Origin: Lotus japonicus
Lineage: Eukaryota > Streptophyta > Magnoliopsida > Fabales > Fabaceae
Assembly (NCBI RefSeq): GCF_012489685.1
Contig: NC_080043.1
Coordinates: 53,776,289-53,840,288, forward strand
Length of the DNA stretch: 64,000 nucleotides
Reading direction: 5' to 3'
Part shown: positions 40,111 through 50,935 of the stretch, piece after piece
Layout of the letters: every line of letters begins with the position of its first letter
How positions within the stretch are numbered: position 1 is the stretch's first letter
Notes under the pieces: generated by a model
What the model was told of the DNA's origin: nothing
What the model saw: the letters and a program-made list of their open reading frames with translations, nothing else
Database searches by the model: none
Made by a program: the position numbers and the translations under genes

Positions 40111-42448
40111 CTTATGTGTTTGTGAATGTGTATGCTAAACCAAATAATAAATTGAGCATAATAGGAACAGATAAAATAGAATAAATTAGAAAATCAACAA
40201 GTTAACTAATTTAAAAGAAAATTTAAAGCAAATATAAAATAGAAAAGTATTAAAAACATAATAAGAGAGAAGAAGAAGGAAGAGAGTTCCTAAACTAGGG
40301 TTGGGGTTCTGGCAATCTACTGAGTATGGTAGCAAACATTTCCTGCACTCTTTTGTTGATAGCAGCTTGTTGATCAAGTTGCCTCTGGAAAGAATCAAGT
40401 CTTGCGTGAATAGAGGCAATGTCAGATCCAGTTGCAGTAGGAGGAATGGCTTGATCAGAGGTAGAAGGAATGTCAGAGCCAGGAACTGAACCAATGACTT
40501 GAGCAGAGGATGAAGCCATCGCAGTGTCAGAGGAAAGGGCCTGAGCTTTCAGAGCAGCAGCCTCAACTTCTAACTTAGCAGCATGTTCAAGAGCTTCCAA
40601 ACGTGCAGATTCAAGCTTAGCAGCTTCAGATAATGCAAGTTGCATCTTGGCAGCATCTTCTTGTTCTTTCCTTATTCTGGCTTCTTCCATAGTCTTCCAA
40701 AGCTTTTCTCTCAGACGCATTTCATACAGAGCTTCTCTTTTTCTGTTTCTGACAGCTAACCTTTTCTTATCAGCTTCAATCCTTGCATCTCTTTCTTCAG
40801 TGTAAACTACCAGCATTTCATCAATCTGGTCATGGAACCAGTTGCAGAGACGTCCCCATTGATCGGCAACAATGTATGGTTTCTCACTGAGATCAGTGGC
40901 AGCATACAGATTTCTCACCATCATTGATGCTTGCTCATGGAATGAGTTGATGCACTCCAGAAGTGTTTCTGGTTCAGGCTAGGTATAGGGAATGATCTGA
41001 AGATTGGTTTCAGGTGATGGTGGAGGAGCAAGATTGCAGCTAGTGGCTTCAGAGGTTGCTTGAGTATCAGAGTCTACTTGAAGAGGTCAGATTGGCTAAC
41101 TTCAGGATTTTGAAACTCAAAGTCCTGAGAGGTTACAGGAGAGTAGTTGGAAAGAGAAACTTTATGTTCTGTTGTTTCCTTTGAAGGAGGAAAGACAACG
41201 TTTAGTGGGACAGGTTGAAGTGGAACATCAAGAGTGGCCTGAGTCACTGGGGTAGTGTACAGAGGAGTTGAAGGACGAGAGTGTGTTGGGCTAGGAGCTT
41301 TAATGATTTCTTCAGGAAGGGTGAAGGTCATGTCACTTACAACTCCAAAAAAGTTACGGTCAGTTTCAGAGTTGTTAGAAGGTGATGAAACTGCAGTATG
41401 AGTGACAAATGGTATGCAAGGAGTGGGTGATTCTTCTTCAGAGGTAATACATTTGTATAGTAGAGGGATGGCTGATGAAGGTTCAGAGGCTTGTGGACCT
41501 TGAATCTTTTTCCAAGTTGGATTATCTTGGATATATGTTTGGATTTTTGAAGGCTTGGGTGGTGGTTGTTTTGGTGGAGATGATGGTGTTTGGTTTCATG
41601 ATAGAGGTGTATTTGACTGAAAGAGGAGGTAAAGTTGGGATAGGAATAGGAGAAGAACCAGTAACAGCATCATCAGATTCATCATCATCAGAAAGAACTA
41701 CAAACTTATTTGAGTTCCTTACCGAGGACTTTGTAACTCTGGTAGGCCTTGGTGCTTGTTGGGTTTCCTGCTTGATTGCCTTGGTTACAATTCTGGCCTT
41801 TTTCTTCTTCTTCTGAGGTGGTGGCTTATCATCGTTGCCATCCTCAGAGTCATCCTTGGCATCAAAAGCATCAGCCTTCTTCCTCTTTGGCTTCCTCTTG
41901 GGAGCAACATCATAATCAGAAGCATCTGGGAGATTCCTAAAGAACTCATCAACATCAATATCCAGACCTTGACTCCTCAGATCATTGATGTAATGCAAGA
42001 TTGCCTCTGGATCATCAGCCTTGGACCAGAGAGGGAAATCATCAATGGGAATTCTTCTCTTCATAATTTCTGCCGGTTTAGAGACAGAGGCATCTTCAAC
42101 TTTGGTTTCTATCAGTCCCATCCTCTTCAGAGTTGTAGAGGTCAAAGCATCTCCAGAGAGAGTAGTCAAGTCTTCTATGCATCCTGCGTTGAATAGCTCC
42201 TTGACCAAGTTGCTTTCAACAAAGATATCAGATAGAAGTCTTCCAAACGGAATGTATTTGATTGTGCTCTTGCTTTCACCAGCAATTGTCCTTGACTTCT
42301 TGATGCAATCTTTCAGATAGGTGAACAGGGAGTAAGGGAGGCAAATCTTCTTACTTGTCTTGATGAAATACATCATCACTTTCTGATTGAAGTTGATGTA
42401 GTCAGGAGAACTTCCAGAGGGTCTGGGATTAAGACTGTTGAGCATGAT
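40111..42448. repeat. 2.34 kb tandem duplication, copy 1
   Basis: Repeated directly at 42449-44837. It starts in the spacer before the ORF3 stop (CTTATGTGTTTG) and ends within the ORF3 globular block at a CATGATCT junction. A loss of about 50 bp near 41087 distinguishes it from copy 2. Confidence 0.92.
40295..42448 (-). pseudogene. Element E ORF3, extra C-terminal copy created by the duplication
   Basis: Carries the coiled-coil end (40295-40924) and the central part with the KKKKKARIVTK basic patch (41522-42445), but no N-terminus: upstream it runs into the other copy's 3' spacer. It has lost about 50 bp near 41087 and is broken near 41340-41470 and at the TAG near 40979. It cannot be expressed from the ORF3 start. 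Confidence 0.78.
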
Positions 42449-44837
42449 CTTATGTGTTTGTGAATGGGTATGCTAAACCAAATAATAAATTGTGCATAAT
42501 AGGAACAGATAAAATAGAATAAATTAGAAAATCAATAAGTTAACTAATTTAAAAGAAAATTTAAAGCAAATATAAAATAGAAAAGTATTAAAAACATAAT
42601 AAGAGAGAAGAAGAAGGAAGAGAGTTCCTAAACTAGGGTTGGGGTTCTGGCAATCTGCTGAGTATGGTAGCAAACATTTCCTGCACTCTTTTGTTGATAG
42701 CAGCTTGTTGATCAAGTTGCCTCTGGAAAGAATCAAGTCTTGCGTGAATAGAGGCAATGTCAGATCCAGTTGCAGTAGGAGGAATGGCTTGATCAGAGGT
42801 AGAAGGAATGTCAGAGCCAGGAACTGAACCAATGACTTGAGCAGAGGATGAAGCCATCGCAGTGTCAGAGGAAAGGGCCTGAGCTTTCAGAGCAGCAGCC
42901 TCAACTTCTAACTTAGCAGCATGTTCAAGAGCTTCCAAACGTGCAGATTCAAGCTTAGCAGCTTCAGATAATGCAAGTTGCATCTTGGCAGCATCTTCTT
43001 GTTCTTTCCTTATTCTGGCTTCTTCCATAGTCTTCCAAAGCTTTTCTCTCAGACGCATTTCATACAGAGCTTCTCATCTTCTGTTTCTGACAGCTAACCT
43101 TTGCTTATCAGCTTCAATCCTTGCATCTCTTTCTTCAGTGTAAACTACCAACATTTCATCAATCTGGTCATGGAACCAGTTGCAGAGACGTCCCCATTGA
43201 TCGGCAACAATGTATGGTTTCTCACTGAGATCAGTGGCAGCATACAGATTTCTCACCATCATTGATGCTTGCTCATGGAATGAGTTGATGCACTCCAGAA
43301 GTGTTTCTGGTTCAGGCTAGGTATAGGGAATGATCTGAAGATTGGTTTCAGGTGATGGTGGAGGAGCAAGATTGCAGCAAGTGGCTTCAGAGGTTGCTTG
43401 AGTATCAGAGTCTACTTGAAGAGACACATTATCCAGAGCCATCTGAACAGAGGTGTTTTGCTCTGGAATTTGGTCAGATTGGCTAACTTCAGGATTTTGA
43501 AACTCAAAGTCCTGAGAGGTTACTGGTGAGTAGTTGGAAAGAGAAACTTTATGTTCTGTTGTTTCCTTTGAAGGAGGAAAGACAACATTTAGTGGGACAG
43601 GTTGAAGTGGAACATCAGGAGTGGCTTGAGTCACTAGGGTAGTGTACAGAGGAGTTGGAGGACGAGAGTGTGTTGGGCTAGGAGCTTTAATGATTTCTTC
43701 AGGAAGGGTGAAGGTCATGTCACTTACAACTCCAAAAAAGTTACGGTCAGTTTCAGAGTTGTTAGAAGGTGAAGAAACTGCAGTATGAGTGACAAATGGT
43801 ATGCAAGGAGTGGGTGATTCTTCTTCAGAGGTAATACATTTGTATAGTAGAGGGATGGCTGATGAAGGTTCAGAGGCTTGTGGACCTTGAATCTTTTTCC
43901 AAGTTGGATTATCTTGGATATATGTTTGGATTTTTGAAGGCTTGGGTGGTGGTTGTTTTGGTGGAGATGATGGTGTTTGGTTTCATGATAGAGGTGTATT
44001 TGAGTGAAAGAGGAGGTAAAGTTGGGATAGGAATAGGAGAAGAACCAGTAACAGCATCATCAGATTCATCATCATCAGAAAGAACTACAAACTTACTTGA
44101 GTTCCTTACCGAGGACTTTGTAACTCTGGTAGGCCTTGGTGCTTGTTGGGTTTCCTGCTTGATTGCCTTGGTTACAATTCTGGCCTTTTTCTTCTTCTTC
44201 TGAGGTGGTGGCTTATCATCGTTGCCATCCTCAGAGTCATCCTTGGCATCAAAAGCATCAGCCTTCTTCCTCTTTGGCTTCCTCTTGGGAGCAACATCAT
44301 AAGCAGAAGCATCTGGGAGATTCCTAAAGAACTCATCAACATCAATATCCAGACCTTGACTCCTCAGATCATTGATGTAATGCAAGATTGGCTCTGGATC
44401 ATCAGCCTTGGACCAGAGAGGGAAATCATCAATGGGAATTCTTCTCTTCATAATTTCTGCCGGTTTAGAGACAGAGGCATCTTCAACTTTGGTTTCTATC
44501 AGTCCCATCCTCTTCAGAGTTGTAGAGGTCAAAGCATCTCCAGAGAGAGTAGTCAAGTCTTCTGTGCATCCTGCGTTGAATAGCTCCTTGACCAAGTTGC
44601 TTTCAACAAAGATATCAGATAGAAGTCTTCCAAACGGAATGTATTTGATTGTGCTCTTGCTTTCACCAGCAATTGTCCTTGACTTCTTGATGCAATCTTT
44701 CAGATAGGTGAACAGGGAGTAAGGGAGGCAAATCTTCTTACTTGTCTTGATGAAATACATCATCACTTTCTGATTGAAGTTGATGTAGTCAGGAGAACTT
44801 CCAGAGGGTCTGGGATTAAGACTGTTGAGCATGATCT
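42449..44837. repeat. 2.34 kb tandem duplication, copy 2
   Basis: Nearly identical to 40111-42448 by eye, with few substitutions. It is continuous with the N-terminal part of ORF3, so it is the ancestral position. Confidence 0.92.
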
Positions 44838-45042
44838 TGTGCCAGATTCTCAGATCAGGATGAAGATCTTTAGTCTTGTAATCAGATTTCCCAGATTTCC
44901 AGTTGGCATACAACACTGAATTGATGTTATCCTTGACTTTCTTTGACTTGGAGTCATTAGTCTGAAATCTATAGTCGTTGATAGTATCAGCACCCAGAAG
45001 TAAAGCTATAGACCTTTCAGAGATGATGATCTTCTTGCCCAG

Positions 45043-45436
45043 TGTGACGCCCGGGGCCGACGAGGGCAAGGAGTGATCGCCGGTGCAGTGAGGCACGGAC
45101 AAGGAGCAGCTCCTGGCAGGCTTCTAGGCGGAGGGGCACATGAATGAACCGATCTCACACCCGAAAAAGAGGTATTCCGAGACTGTATAGGGATGGACTA
45201 TACAGTTGAGGAGGGCATAAGAGATTTGATTGGTACTACTCATAACAACAAGTTGCAACTTCTTTTCGGGAGCCCAACTCATAAGAACTCCATGGTTAAG
45301 TGTGCTAGCCTTGGAGCAATATTATGATGGGTGACCTCCTGGGAAGTTTTCACGGGAAGCGCGCGAGTGAGGACAAAGTGCGCTGAAAAGACTCGTGTTG
45401 TTACCGTGAGGCCAGTCGTCAAGTCAGGATGTTACA
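45043..45436 (+). repeat. Cassandra 5' LTR
   Basis: 394 bp, TGTGACG...GTTACA. It holds the 5S-like block at about 45271-45347. Confidence 0.93.
45271..45347 (+). other. 5S rRNA-derived block in the Cassandra 5' LTR
   Basis: Matches the 3' two thirds of plant 5S rRNA: GGTTAAGTGTGCT (A-box region) and GATGGGTGACCTCCTGGGAA (C-box region). It is diverged from true 5S (for example CCATGG for CCGAAG), so it is an LTR promoter part and not a 5S gene. Confidence 0.88.
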
Positions 45437-45438
45437 AG

Positions 45439-45451
45439 TGGTATCAGAGCC
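45439..45451 (+). other. Cassandra primer binding site
   Basis: TGGTATCAGAGCC, 2 bp after the 5' LTR. Confidence 0.92.
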
Positions 45452-45506
45452 GACCTCTCCTAGTACGGTGTGGTTCGGGGACGAACCAAGCGGGAGTTGG
45501 TGGGCC

Positions 45507-45900
45507 TGTGACGCCCGGGGCCGACGAGGGCGGGGAATGATCGCCGGTGGAGTGAGGCACGGACAAGGAGCGGCTCCTGACAGGCTTATAGGCGGAGGGG
45601 CACATGAATGAACCGATCTCACACCCGAAAAAGAGGTATTCCGAGATTGTATAGGGATGGACTATACAGTTGAGGAGGGCATAAGAGATTTGATTGGTAC
45701 TACTCATAACAACAAGTTGCAACTTCTTTTCGGGAGCCCAACTCATAAGAATTCAATGGTTAAGTGTGCTAGCCTTGGAGCAATATTATGATGGGTGACC
45801 TCCTGGGAAGTTTTCCCAGGAAGCGCGCAAGTGAGGACAAAGTGCGCTGAAAAGACTCGTGTTGTTACCGTGAGGCCAGTCGTCAAGTCAGGATGTTACA
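45507..45900 (+). repeat. Cassandra 3' LTR
   Basis: 394 bp, same ends as the 5' LTR. Its 5S-like block is at about 45735-45811. Confidence 0.93.
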
Positions 45901-46298
45901 CCCAGCACATGCGGCACGACTTGATAATCATCACAGTCTGCATGTTTCCAGAACTCCTTCACGAGCTTGTCATATATGGGGCCTGAGAGCCTGTTGAAAT
46001 ATCTTTCCCAGCCTTGAGCTTTCACAGCGGGAAGAAGATCCACCCCATTTTCTGCCAAATTCTTGAAATCAACTCGAATTTCACAAAGAACTTGAAGTTC
46101 TTATGGCGAAAATTTGCAATTAACTGCACAACTTCTCTTAGCAATTGGAATGCCCTCCCTAGAATCTTGAGTCTGAGCTTGAGGCGATTCAAGGGATCTT
46201 GAACGGAGAGTAGGACCAATTTGTCTTGTTGCTAAGCCCACAACCATATGAGGAAAGACCCTTCCATCTGCGGAGTCGGCCTTCTCTGTTCATTTCAT

Positions 46299-46754
46299 GG
46301 TGGATGAAGGTTTGGGTAAAGAAGATGATGAACAGGCCAGAAGAGAGGGTTTTAAGAAAACCTTAACACTTGATTTTTCGAAGAAAGAGAGAGAACGTGT
46401 GTGAAGTGGATAGCGTGTGAACGAACATGGGTAAGTAGTGAGTTTTGAAAGTAACCGTTGAGTAGTTAGAAAACCACAAATAAAGGTTAAAAATCAACGG
46501 TTAGAAATTAATGACATAATAACAAGCAATAAATATATATAACATGCGGTGGAGAATAAACAGATGTAATAATTACAACAGAAATTCCCGAGAGGCACAA
46601 GGAAAGAGGCATCAGAATTAACTGACACACGTTTGCTGTCTTGTCTCAGAAGGAGCACCAATGGGTACACATCTTCAGATAAAGTTATCTTCTGAACTAG
46701 ACAACTTCTGATAGGGAACATAAGCATCATAGTCAGATGTTCTGATTCATCGTC
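46299..46754 (-). promoter_or_regulatory. Element E spacer between pol and ORF3
   Basis: Carries TAACCGTTG (46452-46460) and TCAACGGTTA (46494-46503), the facing AACGG pair, and the reversed pyrimidine leader. The normal pol stop has been lost by a small deletion near 46755, so the pol frame runs on to 46494, adding non-native residues. Confidence 0.4.
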
Positions 46755-48759
46755 AATATTCAAATTTTTCAGTATAAATTTAAATTTATCCTCTGCTAAG
46801 GGCTTTGTAAAGATATCTGCCCATTGATGGTCAGTATCAACAAACTTCAGAAGAAGTACGCCCTTCTGAACATAATCTCTAATAAAATGATACTTTACCT
46901 CAATGTGCTTGGCCCATGAGTGTAAGATAGGATTCTTACTTAGAGAAATGACAGCAGTATTATCACAGTAGATTGGGATATTGCTCTCAAGGATTTGATA
47001 ATCCTCTAGCTGATGTTTCATCCAGAGCATCTGAGTGCTGCAAATAGCTGGTGAGATGTATTCTGCCTCTTCAGTGGATAATGCAATAGTTGACTGTCTC
47101 TTGCTTGCCCATGAGACTAAGTTACTTCCCAGAAATTGACAATTTCCAGAAGTACTTTTTCTTTCTGTTCTATCTCCAGCATAATCAGCATCACAATAAC
47201 CTGAAAGCTTATACTTTGATGTCTTCTTATACATCAAGCCAAGGTTAGTGATACCTTTCAGATATTTGAGAATTATCTTAACAGCAGTTAAGTGAGTTTC
47301 TCTAGGATCTGATTGGAATCGAGCACATCAATGTACACTAAAAAGAATGTATGGCCTAGATGCAGTTAACTATAGTAGAGAGCCTATCATACCACGATAG
47401 AGCTTCTGACAAACTTTAGCACTAGCATCTTCTTTTTCCAGAATGCATGTAGGATGCATTGGAGTCTTGGCTGGCGTACATTCTGACATTTTGAACTTCT
47501 TCAGAAGTTCCTTTGTGTACTTGCTCTGATGGATGTAAGTTGCTTCTGGTTGTTGGTCAACTTGAATACCCATAAAGTACTTAAGTTCTCTCATCATACT
47601 CATCTCAAATTCAGCCTGCATCATCTTAGAAAATTCCTTGCAAAGAGATGTATTAGCAGATCCAAATATAATATCATCAACATAAATTTGCACAATTAAG
47701 ATGTCATCTTTGTAAGATTTGCAAAAGAAAGTTGTATCTACTTTACCCCTTACAAACTCATTGTCCAAAAGGAATGAGCTTAATCTCTCATACCATGCTC
47801 TGGGAGCTAGCTTCAGACCATAGAGAGATTTCTTCAACTTAAAGACATGGTCAGGTTTCTTCTCATCTTCAAATCCAGGACGTTGGTGCACATAAACTTC
47901 TTTAGAAAGGTATCCATTCAGGAAAGCACTCTTGACATCCATTTGATGAAGAACTATGTTGTGATTCACAGAGAATGAGATCAGAAATCTAATTGCTTCC
48001 AGTCTTGCTACTGGGGCAAAAGTTTCAGTGTAATCTATCCCTTCTTGCTGACTGTAGCCTTGAGCAATGTAAGACCTGGATTTTCAGAACAAGTCAAGTT
48101 TCCGACTCACACGTAGAATCAGTGTAAGCGTGACAGGAGTTTGACATTTGAGAAAGATTAATGAAGAAGAAAGTTCAGGAATTGCTTGAGGAATGTTGCG
48201 TAGTTGTTTTCGGAGTTAGTGCGAGTCGTCTGCACACCTGCCTTATGGCGAGCGTGTCCAGAATAGGCTATTTCGCTCTTAAAGCAACGTTTTGAGTGAG
48301 ATTTCGAACTCTCGGAAAATTTAAAGATTCTCTTTATTTTTCCATCGACCAAAGTTTCATTTCGGAACTCTGGACTGTACGCACGATAGGTTTCACTTTT
48401 CGGATGTCCGCCGACGCTAATTTCTTTGCTTCGAAACCCTATTTTCGAGCAATGGATGAAGACTTTTTCTATTCGGGACTTCTAACGAAGATTCCGTCCG
48501 CGTTGCCAAACTTGTTTCGACATTTCTAATCTTTCTTCTGTTGGAAGTTTTATCGTTTGAGCATCACAGCAAAAAGTAGTTTTTCGGGACAGACTAACTT
48601 ACACCGCTTTTGGCGTTTTGGATATCGTTTTTCCCAAATCCTAGACATTTGTTTTGAGTTCTGGAATTCCGACGCCAGAATCTCTCTTAGAATTTCTCGG
48701 TGATCGTGCTGCAAAAATCGGAATCGCGAAATTTTCATTTTCCCGGGATTTCGCCCGCC

Positions 48760-48768
48760 TATAAATAG
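48760..48768 (+). promoter_or_regulatory. TATA box of the 3.8 kb solo LTR
   Basis: TATAAATAG within CGCCTATAAATAGGCG, a perfect palindrome of 16 bp except for the central AAAT. Confidence 0.55.
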
Positions 48769-50407
48769 GCGAAAAAGCAAAATATCTTCCATTTTCCTCC
48801 ATTAGTGGCCCAAATTCGTGGAGAGCAAGGGGGGAGGAGATTTTCGCGAAAACTTGACCAATCTTCGTGCAGTTCGTCCCTACTTCTAGGTATCGAGGTA
48901 ACTAACACGAATCCTATCTCTGATTGTTGTTTCTGTTGCGTTTCTGACGTCGTTTCTGTGCTCTAAGTTTTGAGCTTTTTCTAAAATTGTCCGATTTCCT
49001 CGATTTCTTGCTTGGGTTATGTTCTCTAGGTTCCCAAGAGCCTAAAACCTCTGTCAGTAAACGCTGATTGTGATCCAGTTGTCCAGGATCTGAAAAACTG
49101 TTTCAAAACCCTTTTTGTCTCACATTTCGAAACTTTATTGTCAAAAAGACTTAATCTGACTTCGTGCCTTTAGGATTTGTTGTCACGGATGTCATGAGGA
49201 TCGTTGCTGTCAAATCTGTTTTCAGAACTGATAACTTTGAAGTTTTGAGCCTTTATTTTGGACCAAAATGCCCCTGCGTAGTCGTATTTCGACCCGATTG
49301 TCCGAAAATTGTTCTGACAGTTTCTTTGCCTTAGTTTTACCCTAAAACTACCTTGTAAACTGGTTTGATCGAAGAAAAAGAGCCGAAGCCCTTTTCTCCT
49401 TATGGCCGTGGGTTTTTCCTAAGGGGGGGGGAGTTTTTCGTTTTCGAAAACTTGTCCTTTCGTACCCGTTTGTCGTATTCTGAAGCTTTAGTGCTTTGTC
49501 TATCGTTTATGTATTGTTTTGCGATCGAACTAATCGATTTTGTTTGGGTTCTGCTTTGTTTTTCTCCGAGGTTCAGTTGAAGGATCTTTGGAAGGTTCGG
49601 AGCCCTTGAGTGAAGGAGCTCGTGATTTCGAAGCTGGATCAGCTCGAGGTTAGGGCAACTTGCTATTTAGCTATGATTGCATGATAGGCGTCGATAAACT
49701 CGACTTATGCTTTATCTGATGTTGTTTATGATGATGAGTTGTTGTTATGATGTTTTACATAACTTGTGATATTGTGATATTGTTGGATTGTGCGTTTTGA
49801 CGCGACTTCGGAGTGGAGATTCATTGATCTGGTGATCTTTGATATTTCGGGTTGGATGAACAACCCTAGGCAAGTTCAAATGTGGGATTTGAGACTTAGC
49901 CATTTGTTGGGATTCGGTTGAATACTTAGACTTTCCCCGGGAAACTTCTTTTGGAGGGTTTTTGGAAACTTAGAAAGATTAGAATTTGGAAAACTAGAGA
50001 CTTTGGGAGACTTAGACTTTGAGAAATAAACTCATAACCTGACTAATCCAATTCGAACGTTTTTACTAAACGAATAATTATAGGGAACCTAAAGGAGAAA
50101 ATGATTGCGAAAGACGGGGAAAAGTCGACTTTGGTTGTGGGTTTGGAGAGTTTTGGAATTGGGGAAGCCACTAAGGTGAGCTATGGTGATGATTGAAAGT
50201 CACCGAGTACTCTAGTACTCTTGGGAGTGTTGTTCGAGTCGTGCTGTATTGACCGGCAATGACTCTGGGCTTTGTTGTGGGTTTTGTGGTGGGAGTTGTG
50301 TTGTATTGACCGACACTAACTCATGGTTTTGTTGGGATTGGGTTGTGAGCTAAACACTTTCGTGGTAAGGGCGATTCGTTGTTTGGCTAACCATATTGCA
50401 TCAATCG

Positions 50408-50570
50408 GGTGAATAACGGGAATGGTTCACCTTGCATAAATGATGAATAACGGGAATGGTTCATCATATAGTGAATAACGGGAATGGTTCACCAAGGATG
50501 AATAACGGGAATGGTTCATCCAGGATGGATAACGGGAATGGTCCATCCATAGTGAAGAACGGGAAGCTTC
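50408..50570 (+). repeat. Minisatellite 1 in the solo LTR (GAATAACGGGAATGGTTCA type)
   Basis: Five to six irregular units of roughly 25-30 bp, each with a (G/A)TGAATAACGGGAATGGTTCA core, drifting to GGATAACGGGAATGGTCC and AAGAACGGGAAGCTTC. Confidence 0.8.
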
Positions 50571-50935
50571 ACTGAGGCGTAAGACTTCGTGAAAGCATGG
50601 AACTTCACTGAAGCGTGAGACTTCGTGAAAGTGAGTAAGCTTCACTGAGGCGTGAGACTTCGTGAAAGCAGAAACTTCACTGAGGCGGGAGACCTCGTGG
50701 AGACGGGAACCTTCGCTGAAGCGGGAGACTTTGCGGAGGCGTACACCTTTGCTGAAGCGGGAGACTTTGCGGAGGCGTGCAACTTCACTGAAGCGTGAGA
50801 CTTCGTGAAGGCGCGAAACTTCACTGAAGCGTGAGACTTCGTGAATGTGTGAGATTTCACTGAAGCGTGAGACTTCGTGAAAGCGTAAGACCCCATTGAA
50901 GCGTGAGACTTCATGGAAGCGTGAGATTTCATCGT
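50571..50935 (+). repeat. Minisatellite 2 in the solo LTR (CTTCACTGAAGCGTGAGACTTCGTG type)
   Basis: About eleven units of ~30 bp, each pairing TTCACTGAAGCG with GAGACTTCGTGAA, so many units can fold as short hairpins. It is unrelated to the solo-LTR array at 20949-21132. Confidence 0.82.

Larger units (their letters stand above)
45043..45900 (+). mobile_element. Cassandra TRIM retrotransposon (858 bp)
   Basis: Two 394 bp LTRs (45043-45436 and 45507-45900) flank a 70 bp internal domain with PBS TGGTATCAGAGCC (45439-45451). The TSD CCCAG is at 45038-45042 and 45901-45905. The LTRs begin TGTGACGCCCGG and contain a 5S rRNA-like block, the hallmark of Cassandra. It has no coding capacity and is mobilised in trans (family knowledge). 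The LTRs differ at about a dozen positions by eye. Confidence 0.95.
42633..46298 (-). pseudogene. Element E ORF3, split by Cassandra
   Basis: ATG at 46298 but the third codon is TGA, and a second stop (TAA) lies near 46104. The globular block is interrupted at 45042/45901 by the Cassandra insertion (TSD CCCAG). Then it is open from about 45030 down to 43909. The C-terminal coiled coil (42633-43262) ends RLPEPQP. Apart from the early stops and the insertion the gene is colinear with 33605-36463. Confidence 0.8.

Noticed and set aside
45271..45347. 5S rRNA gene
   Set aside because: Only part of 5S is present, with changes in the internal promoter, and it sits in both Cassandra LTRs.
50571..50935. 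CRISPR-like array
   Set aside because: Units are contiguous minisatellite repeats without unique spacers, in plant DNA.
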